Shown one piece after another: positions 19,691-28,313 of a stretch of 64,000 nt of DNA. Numbering within the stretch: the first letter of the stretch is position 1; each line of letters begins with the position of its first letter. The notes beneath the pieces were generated by a model. It was given only the letters and a program-made list of their open reading frames with translations, did not search any database and was not told the origin of the DNA. Both the position numbers and the translations under genes were made by a program. Origin of the DNA: Rhizobium grahamii CCGE 502 (GTDB lineage: Bacteria; Pseudomonadota; Alphaproteobacteria; Rhizobiales; Rhizobiaceae); assembly GCF_000298315.2 (NCBI RefSeq), contig NZ_AEYE02000010.1, positions 1-64,000 on the forward strand, in the 5' to 3' direction.

Positions 19691-20080
19691 CTATTTGCTG
19701 ACCATCCGGCCGGAAAGAGCCGTCACGACGAAGATGATGCAGCATGCCCATAGGGCAAGGATAAAGATCAAGCCGAGGCGACTCGACGGCCGGTCGAGGC
19801 GCGCTGCCGCTCTTGTACGCAGGTCCTCCATGACATCAGCTGGAACGAGGCGAATGGCCAGCATGATGCCAAGCGGTACGATCACCAGATCGTCGAGGTA
19901 TCCGAGCACAGGTATAAAATCGGGGATCAGATCGACCGGCGAAAGGGCGTAGGCCGCAACCGCACCGGCGACGGCCTTCGCAGGCCAGGGCACGCGTGGG
20001 TCGCGCGCGGCAAGCCACAGCGCAACGATGTCACGCTTCAGTGACTTTGCCCATACTTTGAGCTTTGATATCAGATGCAT
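19691..20080 (-). CDS. YkvA family (DUF1232) membrane protein
   Basis: The 129-residue protein contains the DUF1232 core DPRVPWPAKAVAGAVAAYAL and SPVDLIPDFIPVLGYLDDL (residues ~27-66), which defines the family, and a C-terminal hydrophobic segment (LIFILALWACCIIFVVTALS). It is probably an inner membrane protein; no biochemical role is known for the family. It is transcribed divergently from the degP-like gene, 138 nt apart, and probably together with the LprI-like gene downstream. Confidence 0.85.
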   Translation of the reverse strand: MHLISKLKVWAKSLKRDIVALWLAARDPRVPWPAKAVAGAVAAYALSPVDLIPDFIPVLGYLDDLVIVPLGIMLAIRLVPADVMEDLRTRAAARLDRPSSRLGLIFILALWACCIIFVVTALSGRMVSK

Positions 20081-20218
20081 ACCGGCCGTTCCTGAATCAA
20101 TTTGGCAACTGCGCTCAGCAGTTCGTGAGCTGCCTCATTCTTCCATGCTTCCGCCCTCTTTCCTTTCTAGCGTCCGGCGCTACAACGTCTTCACAAGAGA
20201 ATTTCAGAAGGAATACCC

Positions 20219-21622
20219 ATGCATGACCTGTTGAAGCGCGCAGCCCTGCCTTTCCTGGCTCTGGTGATCGCGCTACCGGTTTCCGCCAACGCTCAAACCG
20301 CGAAGACCGTACCGCAGAGCCAGACGGAAATGCAGCTTTCCTTTGCGCCGCTCGTCAAGCAGACAGCGGGGGCTGTGGTGAACGTTTATGCCGAGAAGAC
20401 GGTGCGCCGACAATCTCCCTTTGCCGGCGATCCCTTCTTCGAGCAGTTCTTCGGCCAGCAGATGCCGAACCGCAGCGAGAAGCAATCGTCACTGGGATCG
20501 GGCGTCATCGTTGAGGCGAACGGCACGATCGTTACCAACAACCACGTCGTGGAAGGCGCAGATGATATCAAGATCGCGCTCTCCGACGGACGCGAGTTTC
20601 CATGCAAGGTCGTCTTGAGAGACGACCGGGTCGACCTCGCCGTTCTCAAGGTCGATACGAAGGAAACCTTCCCGACGCTCCAGCTTGGTAATTCCGATGC
20701 CGTCGAAGTCGGTGATCTGGTGCTGGCGATCGGCAACCCATTTGGCGTCGGCCAGACAGTCACGAGCGGTATTGTTTCGGCTCTGGCGCGCAACCAGGTC
20801 GTGAAGAACGAGTTCGGTTTCTTCATCCAGACTGACGCGTCGATCAACCCTGGCAATTCCGGCGGCGCGCTGATGAACATGAAGGGCGAACTGATCGGCA
20901 TCAACACGGCGATCTTCTCGCGCGGTGGCGGCTCAAACGGAATCGGCTTTGCGATTCCTGCCAATCTCGTCAAGGTATTCCTCGCCTCGGCCGATGCCGG
21001 AGTGAAGTCGTTTGAGCGCCCTTATGTCGGCGCCACGTTCGATGCGGTGACATCCGAGGTTGCCGAAGCGCTCGGGCTCAACAAGGCGCGCGGCGCCCTC
21101 ATCGTCAAGGTGACCGACGGCAGCCCGGCGGCAAAGGCCGGATTGAAGGCAGGGCAGATCGTGTCCGCCGTCGATGGCATTCCGGTCGAGCACCCGGACG
21201 CGCTTCTCTATCGCCTGACGACAGCCGGTCTCGGCAAATCGGTGCAATTGACCGTCGTGGAGAACGGCCGCGAGCAACAAATCGCCCTGGCACTCGACAG
21301 GGCCCCTGAGACCGCCCCGCGCGATCAGCGCACGATTGGCGGCCGTACGCCCTTTACCGGCGCCGTGGTCGAAAACCTCTCGCCTCGCGTCGCCGACGAA
21401 CTGCGCATGCCCTCGGAATCGACCGGCGTTGTGGTTTCCGAAGTCACGGAGGACTCCCTTGCTGCCCGTCTCGGCTTTGAGCCCAAGGACATCATCATTT
21501 CGATCAATGGTGCCGAAGTGAAGACCACCAAGGAACTCGCGGCGGTCGCCGACGAGGATCCCAACTTCTGGCGCGTCGAGATCGAGCGCGATGGTCAGCG
21601 CATCCGACAGTTCTTCCGATGA
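20219..21622 (+). CDS. DegP/DegQ-type periplasmic serine protease
   Basis: A 467-residue Do-family protease. A signal peptide spans about residues 1-26 (LPFLALVIALPVSANAQ-like). The trypsin-fold catalytic triad is complete: H109 (TNNHVVEGAD), D139 (DRVDLAVLKV) and S214 (NPGNSGGAL). Two PDZ domains follow (about 260-350 and 370-460). Such proteins degrade or hold misfolded periplasmic proteins. Rhizobia carry several DegP paralogues, so I do not assign degP or degQ. The stop overlaps the rarA start by 4 nt. Confidence 0.93.
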   Translation: MHDLLKRAALPFLALVIALPVSANAQTAKTVPQSQTEMQLSFAPLVKQTAGAVVNVYAEKTVRRQSPFAGDPFFEQFFGQQMPNRSEKQSSLGSGVIVEANGTIVTNNHVVEGADDIKIALSDGREFPCKVVLRDDRVDLAVLKVDTKETFPTLQLGNSDAVEVGDLVLAIGNPFGVGQTVTSGIVSALARNQVVKNEFGFFIQTDASINPGNSGGALMNMKGELIGINTAIFSRGGGSNGIGFAIPANLVKVFLASADAGVKSFERPYVGATFDAVTSEVAEALGLNKARGALIVKVTDGSPAAKAGLKAGQIVSAVDGIPVEHPDALLYRLTTAGLGKSVQLTVVENGREQQIALALDRAPETAPRDQRTIGGRTPFTGAVVENLSPRVADELRMPSESTGVVVSEVTEDSLAARLGFEPKDIIISINGAEVKTTKELAAVADEDPNFWRVEIERDGQRIRQFFR

Positions 21623-22935
21623 GCGACGACCTCTTTGCACCTCGCATTCCCGAAGAGGTCGCTAATCGGCGGCCTCTCGCCGATCGCCTGCGGCCACGTT
21701 CGCTTTCGGAAGTCACCGGTCAGGAGCATTTGACCGGAGAGGATGGCGTGTTGCGACGGATGATCGAGAGCGGTTCGCTCGGCTCGATGATTTTCTGGGG
21801 GCCGCCCGGAACCGGCAAGACAACCGTTGCCCGGTTGTTGTCAGGCGAAGCCGGCCTTGCGTTCGAGCAGATATCGGCGATCTTTTCCGGTGTGGCGGAC
21901 CTCAAGAAGGTATTCGAGGCGGCGCGTTTGCGTCGGATGGACGGCCGGCAGACACTCCTCTTCGTCGACGAGATCCATCGCTTCAATAGGGCGCAGCAGG
22001 ACAGCTTCCTTCCGGTAATGGAAGACGGCACCGTCATCCTCGTCGGCGCGACGACCGAGAATCCCTCTTTCGAACTGAACGCGGCGTTGTTGTCGCGCGC
22101 ACGTATACTGACCTTCAAGTCGCACGACGATGACAGTCTCCAGGAGTTGCTGAAGCGTGCCGAGGCGGCGGAAGGAAAAGCGCTGCCGCTGACGGACGAT
22201 GCGCGGGCAAGTCTGCTGCGAATGGCAGACGGGGATGGGCGCGCCGTACTGACGCTTGCCGAGGAGGTGTGGCGCGCTGCGCGAGAGAAAGAAACCTTCG
22301 ATACCGAGGGCCTGACGCGGATCGTGCAGCGGCGCGCCCCCGTCTATGACAAGGCCCAGGATGGCCACTACAATCTCATTTCAGCACTGCACAAGTCCGT
22401 TCGCGGCTCCGACCCCGACGCGGCGCTCTACTATCTCGCTCGCATGTTCGACGCGGGCGAAGATCCGCTTTACCTCGGGAGGCGTCTCGTCCGCATGGCA
22501 GTCGAGGACATCGGCCTTGCCGATCCGCAAGCGCTAGTGATCTGCAATGCCGCGAAGGATGCCTATGACTACCTCGGCTCGCCCGAGGGCGAGCTGGCGT
22601 TGGCGCAGGCATGCGTTTATCTGGCGACCGCGCCGAAGTCGAACGCGGTCTACACTGCCTTCAAGGCTGCGACGATGGCTGCCAAGCAGAATGGATCGCT
22701 TCTGCCGCCGAAGCACATCCTGAACGCCCCAACGAAGCTGATGAAGGGGGAAGGCTACGGCGAGGGCTATCGCTACGATCACGATGAACCAGACGCCTTT
22801 TCCGGCCAGGACTATTTCCCGGAGAAGATGGGCCGGCAAACCTTTTACGATCCGGCGGAGCGTGGTTTCGAACGGGATATCCGCAAGCGGCTTGAGTGGT
22901 GGGCGAAGCTCAGGAAAGAGCGCAATCAGCGCTGA
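21619..22935 (+). CDS. rarA: Replication-associated recombination protein A (RarA/MgsA AAA+ ATPase)
   Basis: The 438-residue AAA+ protein acts at stalled replication forks and resembles the clamp-loader and RuvB families. Walker A is GPPGTGKTT, Walker B LLFVDEIHRFN, sensor 1 GATTENPSF. The C-terminal tetramerisation part contains HYNLISALHKSVRGSDPDAALYYLARM in family order (HxNLISALHKSVRG). It begins MSDDLFAPRIPEE and overlaps the upstream protease gene (ATGA), a pairing that repeats in rhizobia. It abuts the convergent DUF1883 gene with no spacer. Confidence 0.95.
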   Translation: MSDDLFAPRIPEEVANRRPLADRLRPRSLSEVTGQEHLTGEDGVLRRMIESGSLGSMIFWGPPGTGKTTVARLLSGEAGLAFEQISAIFSGVADLKKVFEAARLRRMDGRQTLLFVDEIHRFNRAQQDSFLPVMEDGTVILVGATTENPSFELNAALLSRARILTFKSHDDDSLQELLKRAEAAEGKALPLTDDARASLLRMADGDGRAVLTLAEEVWRAAREKETFDTEGLTRIVQRRAPVYDKAQDGHYNLISALHKSVRGSDPDAALYYLARMFDAGEDPLYLGRRLVRMAVEDIGLADPQALVICNAAKDAYDYLGSPEGELALAQACVYLATAPKSNAVYTAFKAATMAAKQNGSLLPPKHILNAPTKLMKGEGYGEGYRYDHDEPDAFSGQDYFPEKMGRQTFYDPAERGFERDIRKRLEWWAKLRKERNQR

Positions 22936-23238
22936 TCAGGAAGCGCGCATCTGCCCCGCAGGCGCGACGAGCTTTACGGCGGATTCCGCCAGGCCGTGAT
23001 GGCCTTCCATGTCCACGACGAGATGCCAGTGGCCGCTGTCGGGAATGGAAAGACGGATCGGTGATTTCCGCGCGACGCCGCCGACATATTTGAAGTCGAG
23101 GACTTCGGTAAAGCGCTGATAGTTCGGTGCTGTCATCAGGCGTACGTTCGCAACGGCGTTCAACGTCACCTCGATGATCGTTCCGGCGCGCTGCTCATTC
23201 AGATCGTAGTGGGTAAAGCGGAAATTTGGTTTCGGCAT
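22936..23238 (-). CDS. DUF1883 domain protein
   Basis: A 100-residue protein in which nearly the whole length is the DUF1883 fold: FRFTHYDLNEQRAGTIIEVT, VRLMTAPNYQRF and a closing SIPDSGHWHLVVDMEGHHG. DUF1883 domains appear alone or next to TIR and other signalling domains, but no activity is known. It is predicted soluble and cytoplasmic. Its stop abuts the rarA stop. Confidence 0.85.
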   Translation of the reverse strand: MPKPNFRFTHYDLNEQRAGTIIEVTLNAVANVRLMTAPNYQRFTEVLDFKYVGGVARKSPIRLSIPDSGHWHLVVDMEGHHGLAESAVKLVAPAGQMRAS

Positions 23239-23345
23239 CGGTCTGTGGCGGGGCTCGTCTCTGCCTGCACCATAGGGCCATTCCAGTTAAGGAAGCGTTT
23301 GTCATCTTGCGGCGAGCCAAACAGCCCGCCGCCGCGAAGGTCGTA

Positions 23346-23609
23346 TCAGTGGATGTCGCTGTCGCCACGGTCGAGCGCTGTGAACGGCAAGATAATGCCA
23401 TCGGCTGCGCGGCAAATCTGCTCGGGGTGATGATCACACTCGTCTGCTGCAAAATGCCGGGCGGCGTGCTCGCTGATGAATACGCCTCCAACGAGCCCCT
23501 GACGGTCCTGTACGACCCAGCGGCCGCTTCGATCCTGGCCAATTGTAAAACGTGCTGAACCCTGACGTTGAAGAGGTTCGATTCTGGAAGCAGCTTGAAG
23601 AGAAGGCAT
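23346..23609 (-). CDS. Small hypothetical protein
   Basis: An 87-residue protein I cannot name. It contains a compact motif RFTIGQDRSGRWVVQDRQG, then GGVFISEHAARHFAADE and two closely spaced cysteine/histidine residues (CDHHPEQICRAADGI). The layout (W-x-V-x-D-x2-G then GG-x-F-x(5)-A) is seen in small conserved rhizobial proteins. The start at 23609 is chosen because GAAAGGAAAATCG stands directly upstream; the frame is open to 23660. Confidence 0.6.
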   Translation of the reverse strand: MPSLQAASRIEPLQRQGSARFTIGQDRSGRWVVQDRQGLVGGVFISEHAARHFAADECDHHPEQICRAADGIILPFTALDRGDSDIH

Positions 23610-23720
23610 CGATTTTCCTTTCGAATTGTCTCCTGCCCTGAAGGGCAGTGCCACATGCATGAAGCTAATGAGACCCGCATGCGTCTTCCATTGGACCGGA
23701 TAGGAGAAAATATAAAAATA

Positions 23721-24632
23721 TCATATGGATAAGTATGAATTGCGAGCGCCAGAAGCGTACAGCATGGCTTGCGATAGCGACTGTTTCTCGTTCGCATCGA
23801 CGGCCAGAAGCGGCAGACGGACCTCCGGATCAATCAAACGCAAGGTCTGGAGGGCGTATTTGATCGCAGCTGGGTCACCATCGGCGCCCAAAGCCGCTGT
23901 CAGCGGCGCCAACCTGTCTTCCAGTCGGCGCGCAGCCGGCAGGTTGCCGCCGCGGGCCGCCTGCTGGAGCGATGCATAGAGACGCGGGCAAAGGTTCGCG
24001 CCGGCCGAGATGACACCGCTGCCGCCTGTGCTCAGAAAAGGGAGCGCCGTTGCGTCGCTATCGGAAAGAAGCAAGAAACGCTGACGCCACTCCGGCGGCA
24101 TGGCAAGTGCGGCGGCGCTGCCATCAGCAAGGAGAAAGCCGATGACTGACGGGATATCGGCGAGGGCCTTCAACGTCGATAACGTCATGTCGATCGCTGT
24201 CCGGAGCGGATTGTTCTCGACGATCAGCGGGAGGCTGGTTGCGGAGGCAAGCTGAGCAAAATGACCGGCGATCCCTTTCTGACTCGGCTTTGAATAGTAG
24301 GGCAGGGTCACAAGGGCAGCCGCCGCACCCAGCTCTTCGGCATCGCGTGTCAAGGCGATCGTGCTTGCGGTCGCATTCGTGCCGGTTGCCGCAATCACGG
24401 GAACACGCCCGCCGGCGGCCTGGACACAGGTAACGATAATTGCGGCGCGCTCGCTTCTAGTGAGCGTCGGTCCTTCCCCGGTCGGTGTGCAGACCGCAAG
24501 TCCGTCAACGCCACCGTGGATCTGCCGCTCGACGAGTCGTTCCAGTGCGGAAAGGTCGACCGTTCCCTCACAAAACGGCGTAACAAGTGCCGTCGTTGTA
24601 GCGCCGAGCCGCAATGCCCTGTCTACCTGCAT
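23721..24632 (-). CDS. DapA/NAL-superfamily protein lacking the catalytic lysine and tyrosine
   Basis: The 303-residue protein has the (beta/alpha)8 layout of dihydrodipicolinate synthase: GATTTALVTPF at the start, TPTGEGPTLTRSER (47-62), PYYSKPSQKG (111-120), NNPLRTAID (140-148), GGSGVISAGANLCP (203-216). Yet key residues are gone. Aligned to E. coli DapA, the Schiff-base lysine of GIKEATG is L168 (IGFLLADG), the tyrosine of YNVPxRT is E139 (VENNPLRT), and the first threonine of GTTGES is P50. The substrate-binding arginine (R144) is kept. It cannot work by the normal aldolase chemistry. The start follows the 50-residue membrane protein gene by 7 nt, without a strong ribosome-binding site, so it is probably translationally coupled. 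Confidence 0.85.
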   Translation of the reverse strand: MQVDRALRLGATTTALVTPFCEGTVDLSALERLVERQIHGGVDGLAVCTPTGEGPTLTRSERAAIIVTCVQAAGGRVPVIAATGTNATASTIALTRDAEELGAAAALVTLPYYSKPSQKGIAGHFAQLASATSLPLIVENNPLRTAIDMTLSTLKALADIPSVIGFLLADGSAAALAMPPEWRQRFLLLSDSDATALPFLSTGGSGVISAGANLCPRLYASLQQAARGGNLPAARRLEDRLAPLTAALGADGDPAAIKYALQTLRLIDPEVRLPLLAVDANEKQSLSQAMLYASGARNSYLSI

Positions 24633-24639
24633 GCTTGGC

Positions 24640-24792
24640 TCAAAAGCCGCCGAGGATGACGTAAAGCTCGACCGCGGCAAGCACGAGGCCGAACAGGACC
24701 AGCGCCCGGGCGGTCCGTCGTTCGCGCATTTGTCGTTTTGCTGCGCGGCGCGGGCGGGTGATCGGCGCGTTTGATAGCATGAAGTCTCGCAT
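24640..24792 (-). CDS. 50-residue single-pass membrane protein
   Basis: A short gene directly upstream of the DapA-like gene. The product begins MRDFMLSNAPITRPRRAAKR, with ten arginines or lysines in the first 30 residues, followed by one hydrophobic helix (ALVLFGLVLAAVELYVILGG) that reaches the C-terminus. The positive-inside rule puts the basic N-terminus in the cytoplasm. GAAGGTAG lies upstream of the ATG at 24792; a second in-frame ATG is at 24780. The codons favour G/C at third positions like neighbouring genes. No family is recognised. Confidence 0.6.
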   Translation of the reverse strand: MRDFMLSNAPITRPRRAAKRQMRERRTARALVLFGLVLAAVELYVILGGF

Positions 24793-25209
24793 GGCATTCT
24801 ACCTTCGCATTTCCAGGGAAGGCTAACGCCGTCCACGGTAGGAATTCCATTCAGCTGCGCGCGCGCGGATATAGAAATTCCATAAAGGTGGGCCGCGCCA
24901 AGCCGAACACTTTAGGTAAAATTCCTTAAATTGCAGATGGTTATCGGAAATTTCCGAATTATCGTCTTAACGACTTGATTCATCGTCGGAGAGTAGAAGG
25001 CGAACCCAGGGTTGATCTCGGTCGCGAAACTCGAACAGTATGTCGCTGGGAGTATCGGCCCGCCAGAAGAAATAATGGTCGCGGTTTGTCGGATGGGAGC
25101 ATCCGGCGGCGTCCTTTGGGCGAAGGCTGAAGGCATCGCCCATCGTTGATGTGGGAAGCCGGAAGCCTCGACAATTTTGCTGAACGGCTTCGGCCGAGGG
25201 AGAGATGAC
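24793..25209. promoter_or_regulatory. Intergenic region left of the DoxX gene
   Basis: About 417 nt between the small membrane protein (-) and the DoxX gene (+). It is AT-richer around 24890-24970 (including runs such as TTAGGTAAAATTCCTTAAATT), where a promoter for the leftward pair is likely. It also holds a possible 58-codon minus-strand gene at 24967-25143, listed separately. Confidence 0.45.
24967..25143 (-). CDS. Possible 58-residue protein
   Basis: This frame starts MGDAFSLRPKDAAG and ends in a protein-like segment rich in aromatic and charged residues (DHYFFWRADTPSDILFEFRD, then WVRLLLSDDESSR). Third codon positions are mostly G/C. Against it, no clear ribosome-binding site precedes the ATG at 25143, and the same frame is open further upstream antisense to the DoxX gene. 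No family is recognised. It could also be a truncated remnant. Confidence 0.35.
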   Translation of the reverse strand: MGDAFSLRPKDAAGCSHPTNRDHYFFWRADTPSDILFEFRDRDQPWVRLLLSDDESSR

Positions 25210-25617
25210 ATGAGCAAGACATTTGCAGTTCTGCTGGCGCGATTGATCTTCGGCGCCGTTTTCGCGATGGCCATGAGCTTCAAGTTCATGGATATGCAAT
25301 CCACCGCAAGCTATATCGCTGCGGCAGGCTTTCCATTCCCGCTTTTTCTGGCGTGGGTGGCGGCCTTCTTCGAGCTGGCTCTGACGCTGGCCTTCCTGAC
25401 AGGAGCCTTCTTTTCGGAAGCCTCCTTCCTTGCCGGCATCTACGTCGTGTTTCTGGCCTTTGCGTTCCATGGCCCGAGCCACTGGAGCGGCAATCAGGCA
25501 GAGTTCGGCTTCTTTATCGATCACTTCACCTTACTGGCCGGCTTGCTATTTGCAGCCGTTCACGGTCCGGGAGACACACTGGTCGTCAGGACGCGGTCGC
25601 CGCTCCTGGCTCGGTAG
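25210..25617 (+). CDS. DoxX family membrane protein
   Basis: A 135-residue protein with four hydrophobic helices, beginning MSKTFAVLLARLIFGAVFAM. The pattern of helix 1 followed by the KF(M)DM-type amphipathic loop and the FPFPLFLAWVAAFFELALTL helix is that of the DoxX family. Family members act in redox or thiosulfate-related membrane complexes, but the role of this one cannot be inferred. GGGAGAGATGAC upstream supports the start at 25210. It converges on the DUF4239 gene. Confidence 0.8.
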   Translation: MSKTFAVLLARLIFGAVFAMAMSFKFMDMQSTASYIAAAGFPFPLFLAWVAAFFELALTLAFLTGAFFSEASFLAGIYVVFLAFAFHGPSHWSGNQAEFGFFIDHFTLLAGLLFAAVHGPGDTLVVRTRSPLLAR

Positions 25618-25632
25618 CACCGGACGGTCGCG

Positions 25633-26409
25633 CTATCCGGAGGCGGGCGGTGTCGCCAATTCTTCGAGCAGGCGTTCGAACGCCGTCGGCTTCAGGGTCG
25701 CCGGCGGATTGTAAGGATCAGAGAACGCGTAGATGAAGAAGAGGATGATGCCTGTGAACGCGCCGAGCACCGACAGCAGCAGCAGGTTTCGTGCATCGGG
25801 CGGATAGGGATAGTAGCCGAGCGCCATGAATACGACGCCCGAGACTGCTGCGAACCAGAAGATGCTGCTGATCGAGTCGGTGCCGCTGTTTTCGCGCTTA
25901 TCCCGTGACTCAGCGATGCTGTGGACGTCAGTCAGCATGTGCTCGCGAATGCTTTGTTGGCGAGCATTGGTTGGCGTCAGGTCGAGCACTCGTTGGTAGA
26001 CATTGTCCCACTTGTTCCAAGCCGTCGGAGAGAGCTGCCCGGTTCGTCCAAGCATTTGCCACTCTTCATCGACAACAATCTGCACGTATTCGAAGAGCGC
26101 TTGCTGGATTGGGGCGGCTTTCTCATCGGCGCCGTAGCGGTTCGCATCGAAATAAATGTCGGCAACGGCATTCGCTTCGGTGACGCTCTCGAACTTCAGT
26201 TGCTGATACTCGATCATCTCCTGCGCGAAGACGAGGGCGAGGATCAGCGCATGCAGTGAGGCGATTCTCATGACGATGGCGCCGGCAAGCTCTCTGTCCC
26301 TGCCGGTCGGATCGGCGCCCATGATCAGGCGCATCAGAAAGTAGAAGCTGAGCGTTACGACGATCGTCCCGCCAACAAAGGCGATGCCAAACAAGACAAC
26401 GGCGGTCAT
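25633..26409 (-). CDS. DUF4239-like integral membrane protein
   Basis: A 258-residue protein with two N-terminal hydrophobic helices (FGIAFVGGTIVVTLSFYFLM and SLHALILALVFAQEMIEYQQ), a soluble helical middle and two C-terminal helices (SSIFWFAAVSGVVFMALGYY, LLLLSVLGAFTGIILFFIYA). The E-A-N-A-V-A-D-I-Y segment and the VVDEEWQML stretch are as in DUF4239, a bestrophin-like family of unknown function. The ATG at 26409 is preceded by GGGGGGAG, better than an upstream in-frame GTG at 26430. Confidence 0.72.
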   Translation of the reverse strand: MTAVVLFGIAFVGGTIVVTLSFYFLMRLIMGADPTGRDRELAGAIVMRIASLHALILALVFAQEMIEYQQLKFESVTEANAVADIYFDANRYGADEKAAPIQQALFEYVQIVVDEEWQMLGRTGQLSPTAWNKWDNVYQRVLDLTPTNARQQSIREHMLTDVHSIAESRDKRENSGTDSISSIFWFAAVSGVVFMALGYYPYPPDARNLLLLSVLGAFTGIILFFIYAFSDPYNPPATLKPTAFERLLEELATPPASG

Positions 26410-26510
26410 GCGCGCTCCCCCCAAGGTCACTGGTGACTTTAGGCGGCGGACGAATTTTGATCAACGATGGTTGTGGCGCAGCGCGGCTCTACCGCTTCGA
26501 GGGCGTCGAT

Positions 26511-27302
26511 CTATCGCAAGATTCCATCGAGCGCCGGCATTCCCAAAATGGCGGAGGCTGCGATCAGCAGATAGCAGATCGTCCGGAACGTGCTCTCCTT
26601 GGCGAGCCCGAACAGCTTCGAGCCGGCATAGAGGCCGATGGCGTAGCTCGGCAGGATGACAATGGTCAGAGCAAAGACGGCGTCTACGAAAAGTCCGCCG
26701 AAGTAGTAGCTGACAACACTGAAGCAAGTCGAGATCGCGAAATAAAGGATGATGTTTGCTCGCACCCGGCCAAAATCAGTCTTACCGCCGAGCCAGTAGG
26801 CGACGACCGGCGGCCCGCCGAGCTGCGCGGCGCCGCTGAAGAGACCGGCAAAGAGACCGGTCAGGGAAGTCAGGTATGTGCGCGGTTCGCCATGATATCG
26901 CCAACCTGAGACAAGCAACCCAAGCAGACAAACGGCAATCGCGGTAATCGCCCAGCGCAAGGCAAGCGGATCCATCAGCGCGAGCGCTGCGGTCCCCGCC
27001 GGTACGCCGAGAACCCCGCCTGCAGCCATCGTGAAGACTTCGCGGCGGTTGGCACTGCGCCAGGCCGGTGGGATCATTCCGAGCGTTGCCAGTCCGTCTA
27101 TGACAAGCAGGACGGGCGAGATCAGCTTTGGGCCGATGATGGCTCCACCCAGCGGAACGAAGATCAGCGCTGCACCGAATCCGGAGAAGCCGCGCGCGAG
27201 CCCGGCAATCAAGGCAATAGCAACGAGCGACAGAATGCCCTGATCCGGCAAGGCGGCGACAAACCATGCGCTCGTGTTCGCCAGCAGCGTGTCAAACGAC
27301 AT
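26511..27302 (-). CDS. TauE/SafE family sulfite exporter-type permease
   Basis: The 263-residue membrane protein has about eight hydrophobic segments and the two glycine-rich repeats of the TauE/SafE (DUF81) family: ARGFSGFGAALIFVPLGGAI in the first half and GLFAGLFSGAAQLGGPPVVA in the second. The family exports sulfite, sulfoacetate or related organic anions; the substrate here is unknown. It lies 15 nt after argC on the same strand, so it may be cotranscribed. Confidence 0.88.
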   Translation of the reverse strand: MSFDTLLANTSAWFVAALPDQGILSLVAIALIAGLARGFSGFGAALIFVPLGGAIIGPKLISPVLLVIDGLATLGMIPPAWRSANRREVFTMAAGGVLGVPAGTAALALMDPLALRWAITAIAVCLLGLLVSGWRYHGEPRTYLTSLTGLFAGLFSGAAQLGGPPVVAYWLGGKTDFGRVRANIILYFAISTCFSVVSYYFGGLFVDAVFALTIVILPSYAIGLYAGSKLFGLAKESTFRTICYLLIAASAILGMPALDGILR

Positions 27303-27317
27303 CGATTGGTTCCGAAA

Positions 27318-28250
27318 TCAGGAGGCGAGCATGAGGTCCATGTTCTGGACGGCGGCGCCCGACGCACCCTTGCCGAGGTTGTCGAGCAACGCGACGAGGT
27401 TGACCTGCGAAGCACCGGGAGTGCCGAACACGAAGAGCTTCATCGTATCCTTGCCGGCAAGCTCGACGGCATCGATGCGGGGCAGCTTGCGGCTCTCGTC
27501 CAGCGGCACAACTGTCACGATCTCCTGGCCAGCATAGTGGGCGACAAGAGCGGCATGGATGCTTTCGAGCGTCGTGCCCTCGGCAAGATCGTCGAGATGC
27601 AGCGGCACCTGAACGATCATTCCCTGCGGGAACTTCCCGACGGACGGGGAGAAGATCGGCGCGCGGTCCAGAAGACCGTGGATCTTCATCTCTGGCACGT
27701 GCTTGTGCGTCAGCGTCAATCCATAGAGAAAGTGCGGAGCCGAGATCGCATCGTCACGGCTCTGGTCTTCGATCTGCGCAATCATCTGCTTGCCGCCGCC
27801 GGTGTAGCCGGAGACCGCGTTGACGGTGACCGGGTAGCCGTCCGGCAGGATGCCAGCGGCGCGCAGCGGCCGAATGATGCCGATCGCGCCGGTCGGGTAG
27901 CAGCCCGGGTTGGCGACGAAGCGTGCCGCCTTGATCTTTTCGGCCTGCTGCTTGTCCATCTCCGCGAAACCATAGGCCCAGCTCGGGTTGACGCGGAAGG
28001 CGGTGGAGGTATCGATGACCCGCACGTTGTTGTTGCCTGCAACCATCTGCGCGGCTTCCTTCGAAGCATCATCCGGCAGGCAGAGGATCGCGACATCGGC
28101 GCTGTTCAGCATATCCTCGCGCATCGCGGCGTTGCGACGCTCGGCTTCCGGGATCGACAGAAGCTCGACATCGCGACGGCCGGCCATGCGCGTGCGGATC
28201 TGCAAGCCCGTCGTGCCGTGTTCGCCATCGATGAAGATCTTCGGTGCCAT
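27318..28250 (-). CDS. argC: N-acetyl-gamma-glutamyl-phosphate reductase
   Basis: A 310-residue ArgC, which reduces N-acetylglutamyl phosphate to the semialdehyde in arginine synthesis. It is the short alphaproteobacterial form: [17 protein letters not shown] at the nucleotide-binding start, the catalytic cysteine in [13 protein letters not shown], and [14 protein letters not shown]. The ATG at 28250 ([12 protein letters not shown]) is preferred to an in-frame GTG at 28262 because GAGCGAGACA gives a ribosome-binding site. Proximity to rplM-rpsI and speB is usual in rhizobia. Confidence 0.95.
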   Translation of the reverse strand: MAPKIFIDGEHGTTGLQIRTRMAGRRDVELLSIPEAERRNAAMREDMLNSADVAILCLPDDASKEAAQMVAGNNNVRVIDTSTAFRVNPSWAYGFAEMDKQQAEKIKAARFVANPGCYPTGAIGIIRPLRAAGILPDGYPVTVNAVSGYTGGGKQMIAQIEDQSRDDAISAPHFLYGLTLTHKHVPEMKIHGLLDRAPIFSPSVGKFPQGMIVQVPLHLDDLAEGTTLESIHAALVAHYAGQEIVTVVPLDESRKLPRIDAVELAGKDTMKLFVFGTPGASQVNLVALLDNLGKGASGAAVQNMDLMLAS

Positions 28251-28313
28251 TGTCTCGCTCACACTTTCAATAGGTTAGAAAGAAGTCCGGAATCATTTTG
28301 TAAGAGGGATGAG

